Origin: Proteobacteria bacterium UBA981
Lineage (GTDB): Bacteria > Pseudomonadota > Gammaproteobacteria > Ga0077536
Assembly (NCBI GenBank): GCA_002292285.1
Contig: DBBP01000017.1
Location: 23,892 to 87,891 of the forward strand
Length of the DNA stretch: 64,000 bases
Direction: 5' to 3'
A program made the position numbers and the translations under genes. The number at the start of each line of letters is the position of its first letter. Within the stretch, counting starts at the first letter, position 1. The notes below the pieces were generated by a model. The model worked only from the letters and a program-made list of their open reading frames with translations. It searched no databases and was not told the origin of the DNA. Positions 1 through 9,362 of this stretch are shown in pieces.

Positions 1-2
1 CC

Positions 3-791
3 GCAACCCTGCAGAAAATTGCGGACATCGCGCCGAACGCGGTTGGGGCGCAGGTCTTGTTGGGCCGCCTTGCGATTCGCAGAAAGGATTTCGAGCAAGC
101 CAAGGGTATTGCTACCGAACTGATCTCTGGCGTCGATAATGCTGCTATTGGTCATGAGCTACTTGGCGATTCTTTCGCAGCCGAAGATCGACCCGAGGAC
201 GCCATTGAGACCTATATGCAGGCTGCAGAACTTGCAACGTCTTCGTCAATCGTACTCAAGCTGGATCATCTCGAGCGCCAGCTTGGACGCGCCGGTGGGC
301 GCCTGGACAAATGGTTGGAAGAGCATCCCGATGATGTGCAGGTGCGACTCGTCAGGGCATCACACATGCACGGCGAAGATACTGGTGAGTCCGTGATCAC
401 CGAATACGAACGCATGATGATTCAACAGAAAGATAACCCGATCGTATTGAACAATCTGGCATGGCTGTATCACGAAGCGGGGGATAAGCGCGCGATCGAA
501 CTAGCCCAGAAAGCCTACGATTTGGCTCCGCGAAGCCCCGAGATAATGGATACTTACGGGTGGATTTTGTTCTCTAACGGCCAGGCCGAACAAGGCTTGG
601 CAATCCTGAAAAAGGCAGAGGAAAGTGCGCCAGATAATCCGGACATCGGATTTCACATGGCGAGCGCACTTCACAGCAGCGGGGATTCCCATCAGGCGCG
701 CAAGCGCCTTGATGAAATCCTCCGCAAGCATGCCGCGTTTTCAATGCGCGAAAAGGCCGAGGCATTACAGGCAAAAATACCGGCTCAGTAG
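3..791 (+). CDS. TPR-repeat protein, C-terminal part (PrsT-like)
   Basis: The frame is open from the left edge, so only the last 263 codons are present. At least four degenerate TPR helix pairs can be seen, and the end has the pattern of a run of TPRs with Asn-Asn-Leu-Ala-Trp, Asp-Thr-Tyr-Gly-Trp and Gly-Phe-His-Met-Ala cores. This is the C-terminal signature of the PrsT proteins of exosortase (XrtA/PEP-CTERM) exopolysaccharide loci. PrsT proteins are large periplasmic scaffolds; no enzymatic residues are visible here. The PrsT assignment is inferred from the tail only; it could be another long TPR protein. The gene ends 250 nt before hldE. Confidence 0.75.
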   Translation, partial: ATLQKIADIAPNAVGAQVLLGRLAIRRKDFEQAKGIATELISGVDNAAIGHELLGDSFAAEDRPEDAIETYMQAAELATSSSIVLKLDHLERQLGRAGGRLDKWLEEHPDDVQVRLVRASHMHGEDTGESVITEYERMMIQQKDNPIVLNNLAWLYHEAGDKRAIELAQKAYDLAPRSPEIMDTYGWILFSNGQAEQGLAILKKAEESAPDNPDIGFHMASALHSSGDSHQARKRLDEILRKHAAFSMREKAEALQAKIPAQ

Positions 792-798
792 CTATTGG

Positions 799-812
799 GG
801 CGAACGTTCGCC
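799..812. repeat. 14-bp perfect palindrome after the TPR gene
   Basis: GGCGAACGTTCGCC lies 7 nt past the stop codon of the TPR gene. It is perfectly self-complementary and is not followed by a T-run, so it is not an ordinary Rho-independent terminator. It could be a protein-binding site or part of a weak terminator. The rest of the 250-nt spacer up to hldE shows no gene. Confidence 0.3.
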
Positions 813-1041
813 AAAAGCAGAGCGTTCAATCGGGCCAATCATGCAGGTTCAGCTTAGGGGCGGCCCCCAACGGAGCGCGAATCGCCGATTGAACCAAGCC
901 ATCCGCACCTGTCGCCGGCGCCATTGACCTGACCTTTATTCAGACAGATTACTCAAAGTGCTATGTTAAAGTTCGACGGTGCTGGTATCACAACACGCGC
1001 AGTCCCTGCACGTTGATTGAGCGCTCCAACAGACAAATCCT

Positions 1042-2481
1042 ATGCATCAACGACTTTCTAATCTTTGCCACGCCAATGTGCTTGTGGTCGGAGACCTGAT
1101 CCTTGACCGCTATTGGTACGGCGCGACCGGGCGTATTTCCCCGGAAGCACCGGTCCCGGTAGTGCTGGTTGAGGACGTGGTCGATAGTGTCGGTGGTGCC
1201 GCAAATGTGGCCGCCAATATCGTTTCGATAGGTGGGCAGGTTCAGCTAGTTGGGGTCATTGGCGACGATAGTGATGGCGACGCTTTAGAACGCCTGTGTA
1301 TCGATATCGGTATTGAACCCGAGTTCTTGCGTGCCAGCGATCGCAAGACCACTGTCAAGCTGCGCGTAGTCAGCCAGCGCCAGCAGCTGATCAGACTCGA
1401 TTTCGAACAAGTGGAGGTGACAAGCGCTGTCAGCGGTGTCGTAGCAAGCGTGAGCGAGAGGATGTCGCGTTGCGATGTCGTCGTGGTTTCCGATTACGCG
1501 AAAGGTGCAGCGAATAGAGTGTCGGAGATAATCGAGCACGCCAGTGCGCTCGGCCTGCCGGTAATCGTTGATCCTAAGGGCGCCGACTTTTCGCGCTATG
1601 CGGGTGCAAGCTTGCTGACGCCGAACCTGAAAGAATTTGAGGCCGTCGTCGGGACGTGTCGCGACGACGCGACCATCACGGAGAAAGCCACTGAATTGAT
1701 CACGCGATTCCAGCTTGAGGCGGTACTGGTAACCCGTGGAGCTGCCGGCATGTCGCTGTTTGAAAAAGGTAAAGGGCCATTGCACATACCTGCGCATACA
1801 CACGAAGTGTTTGACGTTACCGGAGCAGGAGATACGGTTTGCGCGGTGATCGCTGCGGCGTTGGCGACCGGTTGCGATCTGCCAACAGCCGTCGGTCTGG
1901 CCAATACCGCTGCGAGCCTTGCGGTCGGAAAGTTTGGGGCGAGCACCGTGACCATTGACGAAATCGACAGGGTTATGGTTAACCGGGAAGGTGTTCGGCG
2001 GGGAATGATTTCGCAAACGCAGTTACGCGAGGAGTTCGCCAACGCCCGTCGCCGCGACGAACGGGTCGTCATGACGAATGGCTGTTTCGATTTGTTTCAC
2101 GCGGGACATGCTCGGTACCTCAAAGCTGCCAAAGCGCTCGGACAAAGATTGGTCGTGGCAGTCAATGACGATGATTCAGTGCGCAAACTTAAAGGTGACG
2201 CGCGCCCGATCAACGGGCTCGCAGCGCGCATGGAAGTTCTTGCCGCCCTTGATTGCGTCGATTGGGTAATCCCGTTCTCTGACCCGACCCCGCGCAATTT
2301 AATTGCGGAACTATTGCCGGATATCCTCGTGAAAGGCGGGGACTACAAAATTGACGCGATAGCGGGTGGCGCCGAGGTCACAGCTGCCGGAGGCGAGGTC
2401 GTCGTGCTTGACTACCATGACGGGTTCTCATCGTCGTCCGTCATCGACCGCCTGACGAATTTCGCGAGTCCGTCTCAATGA
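1042..2481 (+). CDS. hldE: Bifunctional heptose-7-phosphate kinase / ADP-heptose synthase HldE
   Basis: HldE makes the activated heptose of the LPS inner core. It phosphorylates D-glycero-D-manno-heptose-7-phosphate at C1 and later transfers AMP to form ADP-heptose. The 479-residue protein has both halves: an N-terminal PfkB/ribokinase domain (about 1-320) with the anion-hole motif DVTGAGDT near residue 257, and a C-terminal nucleotidyltransferase domain starting near residue 340 with TNGCFDLFHAGH containing the HxGH motif. The length matches the E. coli fusion protein (477). The stop overlaps the ATG of hldD in ATGA, so the two are translationally coupled. Confidence 0.97.
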   Translation: MHQRLSNLCHANVLVVGDLILDRYWYGATGRISPEAPVPVVLVEDVVDSVGGAANVAANIVSIGGQVQLVGVIGDDSDGDALERLCIDIGIEPEFLRASDRKTTVKLRVVSQRQQLIRLDFEQVEVTSAVSGVVASVSERMSRCDVVVVSDYAKGAANRVSEIIEHASALGLPVIVDPKGADFSRYAGASLLTPNLKEFEAVVGTCRDDATITEKATELITRFQLEAVLVTRGAAGMSLFEKGKGPLHIPAHTHEVFDVTGAGDTVCAVIAAALATGCDLPTAVGLANTAASLAVGKFGASTVTIDEIDRVMVNREGVRRGMISQTQLREEFANARRRDERVVMTNGCFDLFHAGHARYLKAAKALGQRLVVAVNDDDSVRKLKGDARPINGLAARMEVLAALDCVDWVIPFSDPTPRNLIAELLPDILVKGGDYKIDAIAGGAEVTAAGGEVVVLDYHDGFSSSSVIDRLTNFASPSQ

Positions 2482-3425
2482 TTCTGGTAACTGGTGGCGC
2501 CGGATTCATCGGCAGCAATTTAGTTCGTGCGCTCAACGCACGCGGGTCGGACGACATATTGCTAGTTGAAGATTTGCGCGAGGGTCGCAAGGCGCTCAAT
2601 CTCAGCAATAGCCGCATCGCTGACTATCTCGACCAGGCACGTTGCCTGGCTTTGCTGGAGGATGGGAGCGATCTGTCCGGGCCAATTGAAGCAGTGTTTC
2701 ACCTGGGCGCGTGTGCGGATACCACGGAGTGGGATGGCCGCTATATGATGGACGCGAACTTTCGCTTTTCCCGAGCGTTATTCCAGTTCTGCTCGCGCCG
2801 CGCCATACCGTTCGTGTACGCGTCCAGCGCTGCGATATACGGCAGGAGTACCGACTTTCGCGAAGTCGCCGAGAACGAGAATCCGTTGAATGTCTATGGA
2901 TATTCAAAACTCGCATTCGACCAATTCGTCCGGCATCAATTACCTGCGGCACAATCATTGGTGGCGGGGCTGCGATACTTCAATGTCTACGGGCCTCGCG
3001 AACAGCACAAGGGCGCAATGGCGAGCGTCGTTTACCACCTGAATTCCCAACTCCAGGAAACTGGTAGCGTCCGATTGTTCGACGCCTCGCATGGCTATGC
3101 GGCCGGCGAACAATTGCGTGACTTCGTCCATGTCGACGACGTCGTCGACGCGACGCTATGGTTCGCCGATCAGGACGTTCGATCCTCGGGCATTTTCAAT
3201 TGCGGGACAGGCAGCGCCGCAACGTTTAACACCGTCGCGAGCACCATCATTGACTGGCACGGTCGCGGGGAGATTGAGTACATAGACTTTCCACCTAAAC
3301 TTGAGGCTGCCTATCAAGCGTTCACGCAAGCCGATCTAAGCCGTCTGCGCAGCGTGGGTTATAGCGGAACGTTCAGGGATGTCGATATTGGTACGCGGGA
3401 GTATCTGAACTGGTTAGCTTCCTGA
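2478..3425 (+). CDS. hldD: ADP-L-glycero-D-manno-heptose 6-epimerase HldD
   Basis: HldD is a cytoplasmic NAD(P)-dependent extended SDR enzyme. It epimerises C6 of ADP-D-glycero-D-manno-heptose to the L,D form used by heptosyltransferases. The Rossmann motif GGAGFIGSN is at residues 6-14 and the catalytic YxxxK (YGYSK) near 139-143. SSAAIYG supplies the active-site Ser/Thr. At 315 residues it is full length. It sits directly after hldE (4-nt overlap), the normal pairing for consecutive steps. The waaA frame continues straight on, so hldE-hldD-waaA is probably one LPS-core operon. Confidence 0.96.
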   Translation: MILVTGGAGFIGSNLVRALNARGSDDILLVEDLREGRKALNLSNSRIADYLDQARCLALLEDGSDLSGPIEAVFHLGACADTTEWDGRYMMDANFRFSRALFQFCSRRAIPFVYASSAAIYGRSTDFREVAENENPLNVYGYSKLAFDQFVRHQLPAAQSLVAGLRYFNVYGPREQHKGAMASVVYHLNSQLQETGSVRLFDASHGYAAGEQLRDFVHVDDVVDATLWFADQDVRSSGIFNCGTGSAATFNTVASTIIDWHGRGEIEYIDFPPKLEAAYQAFTQADLSRLRSVGYSGTFRDVDIGTREYLNWLAS

Positions 3426-3463
3426 AGCGCGCTTATACGATTCTGCTAGCGCTCTCGATTCCA

Positions 3464-4705
3464 TTGCTCCTGGCGCGAATCTTCTGGCGCGGTCGCACGG
3501 ACCGAAAGCAATGGCGGGGCTGGCGCGAACGGCTAGGAATTTACGACCGCAGGTCCTCAATCACCGACGTGGTTTGGGTGCACGCCGTATCGGTCGGCGA
3601 AAGTATGGCTGCTGTTCCTCTTATAGTAGCCATGCTTGAACGCGACAGCGCAATCAGAATTGTCGTTACAACAACCACTTCGACTGGTGCAGATAACGTT
3701 GAGCGCATGCTGGGGGATAGTGTGGAACACGTTTATTTCCCGTACGACCTACCCGTTATCCTGAGACGTTTTCTCGCTCGTTTTAAACCGCGCATATTGA
3801 TCATATTAGAAACTGAACTATGGCCGAATACGGTAGATCAATGCCGCGCGGCCGGCGTCCCGGTAGTGCTAGTGAACGCGAGACTGTCTGAAAAATCGTT
3901 GTCCGGATATTCGCGCGTTGCGGCATTTAGCAGGGCATTAATCCAGTCGGTTAATGCGATTGCGGCGCAGAGCGTAGCTGACGCCAATCGATTCTTGCAG
4001 ATGGGAGCGAGCGCAGGACTGGTAGAGGTCACTGGCAGTCTGAAGTTTGACATTCAGGTGCCCGCCAGTGTGCGCGAGGAAGCCGAGGTGTTGAAGCGAA
4101 AGCTCGGCGTGAACCGGCCGGTGATCGTCTTTGGTAGTACTCGCGAGGGCGAAGAGGCGCTGCTATTGGATGCCGTGTTTGACTTGAAAGCGGAATTCGA
4201 AAACTTGTTATTCATCTTTGCGCCGCGCCATCCCGAGCGCTTTGTTGATGTCGCCGAATTGTTTCGGAGCGCCAATCTGCACGTAGTCACGCAAAGCAGC
4301 GGGGCACCATGCAGCGAGGATGTGTCCGTTTATATCGCGGACTCGATGGGTGAACTACCGCGATTTTACGCAGCGGCCGACGTCGCGTTTGTCGGTGGCA
4401 GTTTGCTGCCCTACGGCGGGCATAACGTGCTGGAACCAGCAGCTCTGGGCACGCCGGTGCTGAGCGGGCCGTATACGCAGAATTTCGCCGAAACTTGTAC
4501 GCTTCTTCGCAGCGTGGGGGCGCTCATCGTGGTGGATGATGGCGATGAGCTGGTGCATGTCGCCGGCCGCTGGTTAAAAGACAGCAACGAACGAGACCGA
4601 GTTGGTCAACTGGGGAGTGATGTCGTTCGTGAGCACGGTGGAGCAACGCGTCGAACCCTTGAGCTGGTCGACAACCACATTCTGTCAAATGCAGCCGAGA
4701 TTTAA
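3464..4705 (+). CDS. waaA: 3-deoxy-D-manno-octulosonic acid (Kdo) transferase WaaA
   Basis: WaaA adds Kdo from CMP-Kdo to lipid IVA on the inner face of the cytoplasmic membrane (GT30 family). The Kdo-transferase N-domain contains the catalytic-Glu region (HAVSVGESMAA); the C-terminal GT-B half has RHPERF and GGSLLPYGGHN. The start is uncertain. TTG at 3464 is the first standard start codon, but the same frame is open upstream and encodes a hydrophobic stretch (KRAYTILLALSIPLLLA) that matches the usual WaaA signal-anchor. A CTG at 3410 preceded by GGAG (3398-3401) would restore it and overlap hldD. The protein is otherwise full length. Confidence 0.93.
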   Translation: MLLARIFWRGRTDRKQWRGWRERLGIYDRRSSITDVVWVHAVSVGESMAAVPLIVAMLERDSAIRIVVTTTTSTGADNVERMLGDSVEHVYFPYDLPVILRRFLARFKPRILIILETELWPNTVDQCRAAGVPVVLVNARLSEKSLSGYSRVAAFSRALIQSVNAIAAQSVADANRFLQMGASAGLVEVTGSLKFDIQVPASVREEAEVLKRKLGVNRPVIVFGSTREGEEALLLDAVFDLKAEFENLLFIFAPRHPERFVDVAELFRSANLHVVTQSSGAPCSEDVSVYIADSMGELPRFYAAADVAFVGGSLLPYGGHNVLEPAALGTPVLSGPYTQNFAETCTLLRSVGALIVVDDGDELVHVAGRWLKDSNERDRVGQLGSDVVREHGGATRRTLELVDNHILSNAAEI

Positions 4706-4810
4706 GGCCCGGGCGGGCGCGGCAGCTGAGTCGAACCTGGAAACAGGCGTCGGGGCCTTGAGCCCCTGCTAGAATAAGTTCAGAAACATGAACGGCAAGG
4801 AGAAGTGCGA

Positions 4811-5419
4811 ATGTTCCGCTACATGACACTGAGTTTCGCCATCCTCGGTTGCACCGGGGTCTTTCATGGCGTTAGCGCTGCGCAGGTGTTTGCCTACCCG
4901 AATGCCGGACAAACCGAGCAAACGCAGGCCCAGGATCGTTTCGAATGCCATCAGTGGTCAGTGTCGCAAAGCGGCTTCGATCCGTCTTCGGCGGCGCCCC
5001 TGGCGGGCGCGCCGGCGACGCCAGTTTCGCCACCTGTTGGCTCGCGTTACAGTGACCAGCGCCCACCTCAACAAGGGCGGGGTTTGCTCGGCATTGGCGA
5101 TGGGGGTTTTTTCGAAGGTGGCGGTATGGTCGGTGACGCAGCGACCGGTGCGGCACTTGGTGCAGCTGGTGGTGCGCTCGCCGGGGATGTTGGTGAGGGT
5201 GCTGCTATCGGAGCGCTGGCCTCAACCGTGTTTGGCGCATTCAGCCGTTCGAGCAAGCCCGCGCAGGCGCCGCGCCCTCAGCCGAGCCCCAGTCAGGATC
5301 ACTATCGCCAACAGCAGCAGGCAGCGAACCAACAGCACAATGAAAGAATACAACGGGTGGACGAATACAATCGTGCGTTCGGCGCATGCATGACTGCCCG
5401 CGATTACACCGTTAATTGA
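4811..5419 (+). CDS. Glycine-zipper exported protein of unknown function
   Basis: The predicted 202-residue protein starts at ATG 4811, preceded by AAGGAG at 4797-4802 with ideal spacing. It has a signal peptide (about 1-22, ending GVSA), a Pro/Gly-rich middle and a glycine-zipper stretch near residues 95-140 (alternating GxxxG with Ala, such as ATGAALGAAGGALAG). A Gln-rich, positively charged tail follows. Glycine zippers of this type occur in outer-membrane or periplasmic proteins that oligomerise in membranes. No catalytic motif is visible. It is a stand-alone gene between waaA and the convergent isochorismatase gene. Function unknown; envelope location inferred. Confidence 0.8.
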   Translation: MFRYMTLSFAILGCTGVFHGVSAAQVFAYPNAGQTEQTQAQDRFECHQWSVSQSGFDPSSAAPLAGAPATPVSPPVGSRYSDQRPPQQGRGLLGIGDGGFFEGGGMVGDAATGAALGAAGGALAGDVGEGAAIGALASTVFGAFSRSSKPAQAPRPQPSPSQDHYRQQQQAANQQHNERIQRVDEYNRAFGACMTARDYTVN

Positions 5420-5458
5420 ATTGCAGGTGCCCTCCGATCAGAGCACGTTCGCAGGTCT

Positions 5459-6037
5459 TTAGGGCAGCAATGCCTGAATCGATTTAAAGTGCTCATGAGT
5501 GGCATCTCCCAGCCACTCAAAGACCACTGATTCGGCACTCACGATCGACACGCCACACTGCCGCAGGCGTTCGAGCGAGTTTTGGTAATTTTCCAGGCGC
5601 CGCGAACAAATTGCGTCCTCGACGACAAACACCTCCAGCCCTGCCTCGCTCAGATCGATGGCCGTTTGCAAAACGCAAACGTGGGCTTCCATGCCGACGA
5701 TAACGATCTGGCGGCGATGAAGTTGATCAAGCGCAGATTGGAATCCTTCTGCACCCGCGCACGAGAACGCGGTTTTTTCAAAGCATTGTGTCGACGAGGG
5801 AAGTACCGCAGTCACTTCTTCGAGCGTTGGCCCGAGACCACGAGGATACTGCTCTGTGCTGATGACCGGAACATCAAGAAGGGCCGAGCTGCTTGCCAGC
5901 AAAGCAGAATTTCGCACCACCCGTGTCAATACTTTACTCGGCATCGCCGCGCCCAATCGCACTTGCAGATCGATAGCGAGCAGAATTGAATCAGTTTGTC
6001 GGCAGCGCGATGCTGCAGCGAAATCGTTATTCCCCAT
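5459..6037 (-). CDS. Isochorismatase-family cysteine hydrolase (YcaC-like)
   Basis: This 192-residue protein is a single-domain isochorismatase-like hydrolase. The catalytic triad can be placed as Asp23 (AIDLQVRL), Lys88 (CFEKTAF) and Cys121 (GMEAHVCVLQTA). The family includes YcaC-type hydrolases and nicotinamidases; the substrate cannot be read from the sequence. Its start codon overlaps the tolC stop (TGATG), so the two genes are co-transcribed and the protein is probably cytoplasmic. No metabolic neighbours point to a specific amide or ester substrate. Confidence 0.88.
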   Translation of the reverse strand: MGNNDFAAASRCRQTDSILLAIDLQVRLGAAMPSKVLTRVVRNSALLASSSALLDVPVISTEQYPRGLGPTLEEVTAVLPSSTQCFEKTAFSCAGAEGFQSALDQLHRRQIVIVGMEAHVCVLQTAIDLSEAGLEVFVVEDAICSRRLENYQNSLERLRQCGVSIVSAESVVFEWLGDATHEHFKSIQALLP

Positions 6038-7464
6038 CAGTTAATGCCCATCTCAGAAGATTCGGAGTTGCCAGTCGGACTGCGGTTTTCCGCAGTATCA
6101 ATTAGCCACGCATTTGCCCACGCCAGATCGTCAGGGCTGAGGCTGCCGGCGGCCTGCTTCAAGCGCAGTGTCTCGACAATATAGTCGTAGCGCGCGCGTG
6201 AGTAATCGCGTTTCGCCTGCGACAGCACGCGCTCTGCAGCCACCACGTCAATCGCAGTACGAGTCCCGACCTCGAAGCCGGCCCGTGTTGATTCGAGGGC
6301 CGTGTGCGATGAAAAAACTGCTTGGCGCAGCGCTTTTACAGAACTTATTTCTGCAATCACGCCGAGGTAAGCCTGGCGGGTTTCGCGATAAATAGATCGA
6401 CGAGTCTGTTCAAGCTGTTCAAGAGCAACGCCATGTTCGTGAGTAGCTTCTCGAGTGCGCGAGAGTGTCCGCCCACCCTCGAAAATCGGCACGTTTAACG
6501 CGATGCCAACGTCACTCTGGTGAATGTTGGTCGCCCCGAATCTGCCGCCCTGCTTATTAAATCCATGGCCGCCGACGAGGTCGATAGTCGGGAAATGTTG
6601 TGAGAATTCGCTGCGAATATCGTGATGGGCAATTTCAGCGGCGATAAGCGAGCTGCTCAGTTTGAGGTTGTTGCCCAGCGCAGTGGATGTCCACGCGTCG
6701 ATATCCTGCGGTTCGGGAATGGTCAGGGACATGTCTTCGCCAAGAACTTTCAGTTCGAGATGATAGTCGGCAGTAATTTCTCGAAGTGCTTCGTTGGCGT
6801 TTTCGATATCGTTGCGCGCGCGGATTTCGCTGGCCAGTGCGCGGTCGTAACCCGCCTGGGCTTCCTGCACGTCGGTGATGGCTATCAACCCGACGTCGAA
6901 CCGTTGTTGAGCTTGCTCAAGCTGCGATTGCAGAGATTGCTTCTCGGCCGAGGCAAAGGCGAGGCTGTCTCGGGTTGCCAACACATCGAAATAGCGTTCG
7001 GCGACTCTCAGCATCAAATCCTGGTGCGCAACGAGGACGTCGACCTGGGATTTTTGCAGTTTCTTGCTAGCCTGCGCGAGGGCAACGAAGCGGTCGTGAT
7101 GGTAAATCGGTTGTTCCATCTCGATGCGGTAATTATGGGTTGAAAAGGCAACCTTTCCGCCCGCCCCAACGCTCGATTCCGTTTTGATGCTTTGCCGGAC
7201 GCGGTCAGCACCTGCCCTGAAAGACAGTGTTGGAAACCAGAGTGCGGCACGGGCCTGCGGGATGCCTTCTGCAGTTACCAATGCACGTCGCTGCGCTTCC
7301 CGATAGAGTGGGTCCATTTGTTCGGCGGCGCCGAGAACGCTCAACAAATCGCTGGTCGCCGCCACAGGGACGCAAACCGATACTAGGACTACGCCAATAA
7401 TGGCGGTGTAGAATCGCTGCAAATGGTGCCGCGTATCCGGGGAATTTCTGGATTGAGAATTCAC
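6037..7464 (-). CDS. tolC: TolC-family outer-membrane efflux/secretion channel
   Basis: The 475-residue protein carries a signal peptide (about 1-36, hydrophobic core VVLVSVCVPVAA) followed by two repeated outer-membrane-efflux-protein domains with long alpha-helical hairpins rich in Ala, Gln and Glu. TolC trimers form the exit duct for type I secretion and tripartite pumps. No membrane-fusion protein or pump gene is adjacent, which fits a shared housekeeping TolC. A waaA / tolC / pcm neighbourhood is familiar in gammaproteobacteria. The isochorismatase gene is coupled downstream. Confidence 0.93.
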   Translation of the reverse strand: MNSQSRNSPDTRHHLQRFYTAIIGVVLVSVCVPVAATSDLLSVLGAAEQMDPLYREAQRRALVTAEGIPQARAALWFPTLSFRAGADRVRQSIKTESSVGAGGKVAFSTHNYRIEMEQPIYHHDRFVALAQASKKLQKSQVDVLVAHQDLMLRVAERYFDVLATRDSLAFASAEKQSLQSQLEQAQQRFDVGLIAITDVQEAQAGYDRALASEIRARNDIENANEALREITADYHLELKVLGEDMSLTIPEPQDIDAWTSTALGNNLKLSSSLIAAEIAHHDIRSEFSQHFPTIDLVGGHGFNKQGGRFGATNIHQSDVGIALNVPIFEGGRTLSRTREATHEHGVALEQLEQTRRSIYRETRQAYLGVIAEISSVKALRQAVFSSHTALESTRAGFEVGTRTAIDVVAAERVLSQAKRDYSRARYDYIVETLRLKQAAGSLSPDDLAWANAWLIDTAENRSPTGNSESSEMGIN

Positions 7465-7548
7465 GAATTTAGCTTGTAGCTCCGCTGGCGAAGTGTCGCG
7501 AACCGGGCTGCTGTTGCCCTCGTAACTGGTCCAGCACGTTCAGGCGGT

Positions 7549-8202
7549 TCAGAATTCAAACTCCGGTTCCAGCTCGGCACCGGTTAGTGGCGTTAAATCA
7601 GTCTCGAAAAGGCTTTCCGCCGCCCAGTTATCTTTTGACAATCGAGTGATCAAAGTCGCTTCCATAACCGGAGCACTTCCAATAACAGCGAACATGCGGC
7701 CGTTGATGCTTAATTGTTGTTCGATTGCCGGTCTACGGCCCGGGCAGGACCCCGTAACCACAATAACGTCGTAAGGTTCGGCGGTACTCCATCCATCCAC
7801 GCCGTCACCGACGTGAAGTTTCACGTTGCCTATTCCGGCACTGCGCAAACTGGCCTGTGCTTTTGAGGACAAATCTTCGTGTTGCTCGATGCTGGTCACG
7901 TGTGCACCGAGGGTCGCGAGCAACGCAGTCAAATACCCGCTCCCGGTGCCGATTTCGAGGATCCGATCGCCGGCGCGAATAGCTAGCGCCTGCAGCAAGC
8001 GAGCCTCCACTTTGGGAGGCATCATTGACTGACCGTGCCCGAGGCCGATACTCGTGTCGCTGAACGCAAGTTGCCGGTAATCCTCGGGTACAAATAGTTC
8101 ACGGCGAATCTCGGAACAGGCAGAAAGTACCTCAGGATCCAGCACGTCCCACGGGCGGATTTGCTGTTCTATCATGTTGAAGCGAGCGGTTTCGAAGTCC
8201 AT
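7549..8202 (-). CDS. pcm: Protein-L-isoaspartate O-methyltransferase (PCMT family)
   Basis: This is a SAM-dependent methyltransferase of the PCMT family (217 residues). Motif I ILEIGTGSGYLTALLA binds SAM. The N-terminal segment with MMPP and GHGQS is the substrate-recognition region that distinguishes PCMTs from other methyltransferases. Canonical Pcm methylates isoaspartyl residues in damaged proteins. Proteins with this 'MIEQQIRPWDV' start form a divergent PCMT branch often found next to tolC, so the exact substrate is less certain. It lies 84 nt upstream of tolC on the same strand. Confidence 0.88.
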   Translation of the reverse strand: MDFETARFNMIEQQIRPWDVLDPEVLSACSEIRRELFVPEDYRQLAFSDTSIGLGHGQSMMPPKVEARLLQALAIRAGDRILEIGTGSGYLTALLATLGAHVTSIEQHEDLSSKAQASLRSAGIGNVKLHVGDGVDGWSTAEPYDVIVVTGSCPGRRPAIEQQLSINGRMFAVIGSAPVMEATLITRLSKDNWAAESLFETDLTPLTGAELEPEFEF

Positions 8203-8333
8203 CTAGATTCTGCGCCGATGTCGAAAATGAATTGTCGCGACAGACCTGCAGGGACCCTGCGGCCGATCGGTGACCGAGCATTATATAGTCTGGACGTCGC
8301 TACCAACCAGCAGTATTAGCGGGCGCCTGTGCC

Positions 8334-9362
8334 TTAGTGTGGTCCGACGGCTACCGCTCTACGAAGCTCCGCCATGGCGCCTTTGACGACCGCGACACCT
8401 GCAGTGACGCTGGTGGCCTCAGTACTCAGTGTGCGGCGCCAGCTGCGCGCGCCAGGTTGTCCCTGGAAGAAGCTCAGCAAATGCCGCGTCATATGTTTGA
8501 GATAAGTCCCGCGCTGACGTTCGTCTGCAACGTAATCGAGATACTGCTCAATGATATCGAAGCGCGTCGGGACGTTGTACTTCACGCTGTCATCGAATAG
8601 GGCGTGTTCTATCTCAATGAGGCGGTAGGGGTCGTCGTAGGCTTGCCTGCCCAGCATGACACCGTCAACATAATCGAGATGTGCACGAGCACCCGCCGGC
8701 GACGTGATGCCGCCATTGACAACGATTTCTACGTGCGGGAATTCGCGTTTAATCCGATACACCCAGGCGTATTCCAGTGGCGGGACCTCACGATTCTCGC
8801 GAGGACTCAATCCTTTTAGCCAGGCCTTGCGTGCGTGCACATGAAATACGCGACACCCGGCGTCCACCAGAACGCCAATGAAGTTCGCGAAATAATCGTA
8901 GCTGTAGAGTTCATCAACGCCTAGGCGACACTTAACACTGACGACTACGTCATCTGGCACTGAGTCGCGCAATGCGGTCAGGCAAGCGGCTACTTTACTG
9001 GGCTCGCGCATCAGCACAGCGCCGAAGGCGCCAGCCTGTACGCGATCGCTAGGGCAGCCACAATTCAGGTTGATTTCGTCATACCCCCAGCGACTCGCGA
9101 TTAAAGCCGCACGAGCGAGCTCACCAGGCTCACTGCCACCTAGCTGCAAGGCTACCGGAGATTCACGTGGCGCGAAGCTTAGAAACCGCTCGTGATCGCC
9201 GTGAATGATCGCGCCAGTGTTGATCATCTCTGTATACAAGCGCATACGCGGAGAAATCAGGCGCACCAGGTAGCGAAAATGACGATCGGTTTTCTGCATC
9301 ATCGGCGCCAGGCAAAATCTCCACGGGCTGGCAGAGCCGGCAGGTGTTTCTATTGTCGTCAT
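8334..9362 (-). CDS. dusA: tRNA-dihydrouridine(20/20a) synthase DusA
   Basis: DusA is a flavoenzyme that reduces uridine 20/20a in the D-loop of tRNA. Family motifs are clear: the FMN-barrel start FCLAPMMQKTDRHFRYL, the signature NLNCGCPSDRVQ with the catalytic Cys, and VSVKCRLGVDE. I place the start at ATG 9362, which overlaps the mutH stop as ATGA; an in-frame start 12 nt upstream is also open. This gives 342 residues, normal for DusA. The overlap implies translational coupling with mutH. Confidence 0.94.
   Translation of the reverse strand: MTTIETPAGSASPWRFCLAPMMQKTDRHFRYLVRLISPRMRLYTEMINTGAIIHGDHERFLSFAPRESPVALQLGGSEPGELARAALIASRWGYDEINLNCGCPSDRVQAGAFGAVLMREPSKVAACLTALRDSVPDDVVVSVKCRLGVDELYSYDYFANFIGVLVDAGCRVFHVHARKAWLKGLSPRENREVPPLEYAWVYRIKREFPHVEIVVNGGITSPAGARAHLDYVDGVMLGRQAYDDPYRLIEIEHALFDDSVKYNVPTRFDIIEQYLDYVADERQRGTYLKHMTRHLLSFFQGQPGARSWRRTLSTEATSVTAGVAVVKGAMAELRRAVAVGPH

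Noticed and set aside
1285..2016. 243-codon open frame antisense to hldE
   Set aside because: Shadow of a well-conserved gene; composition is not protein-like.
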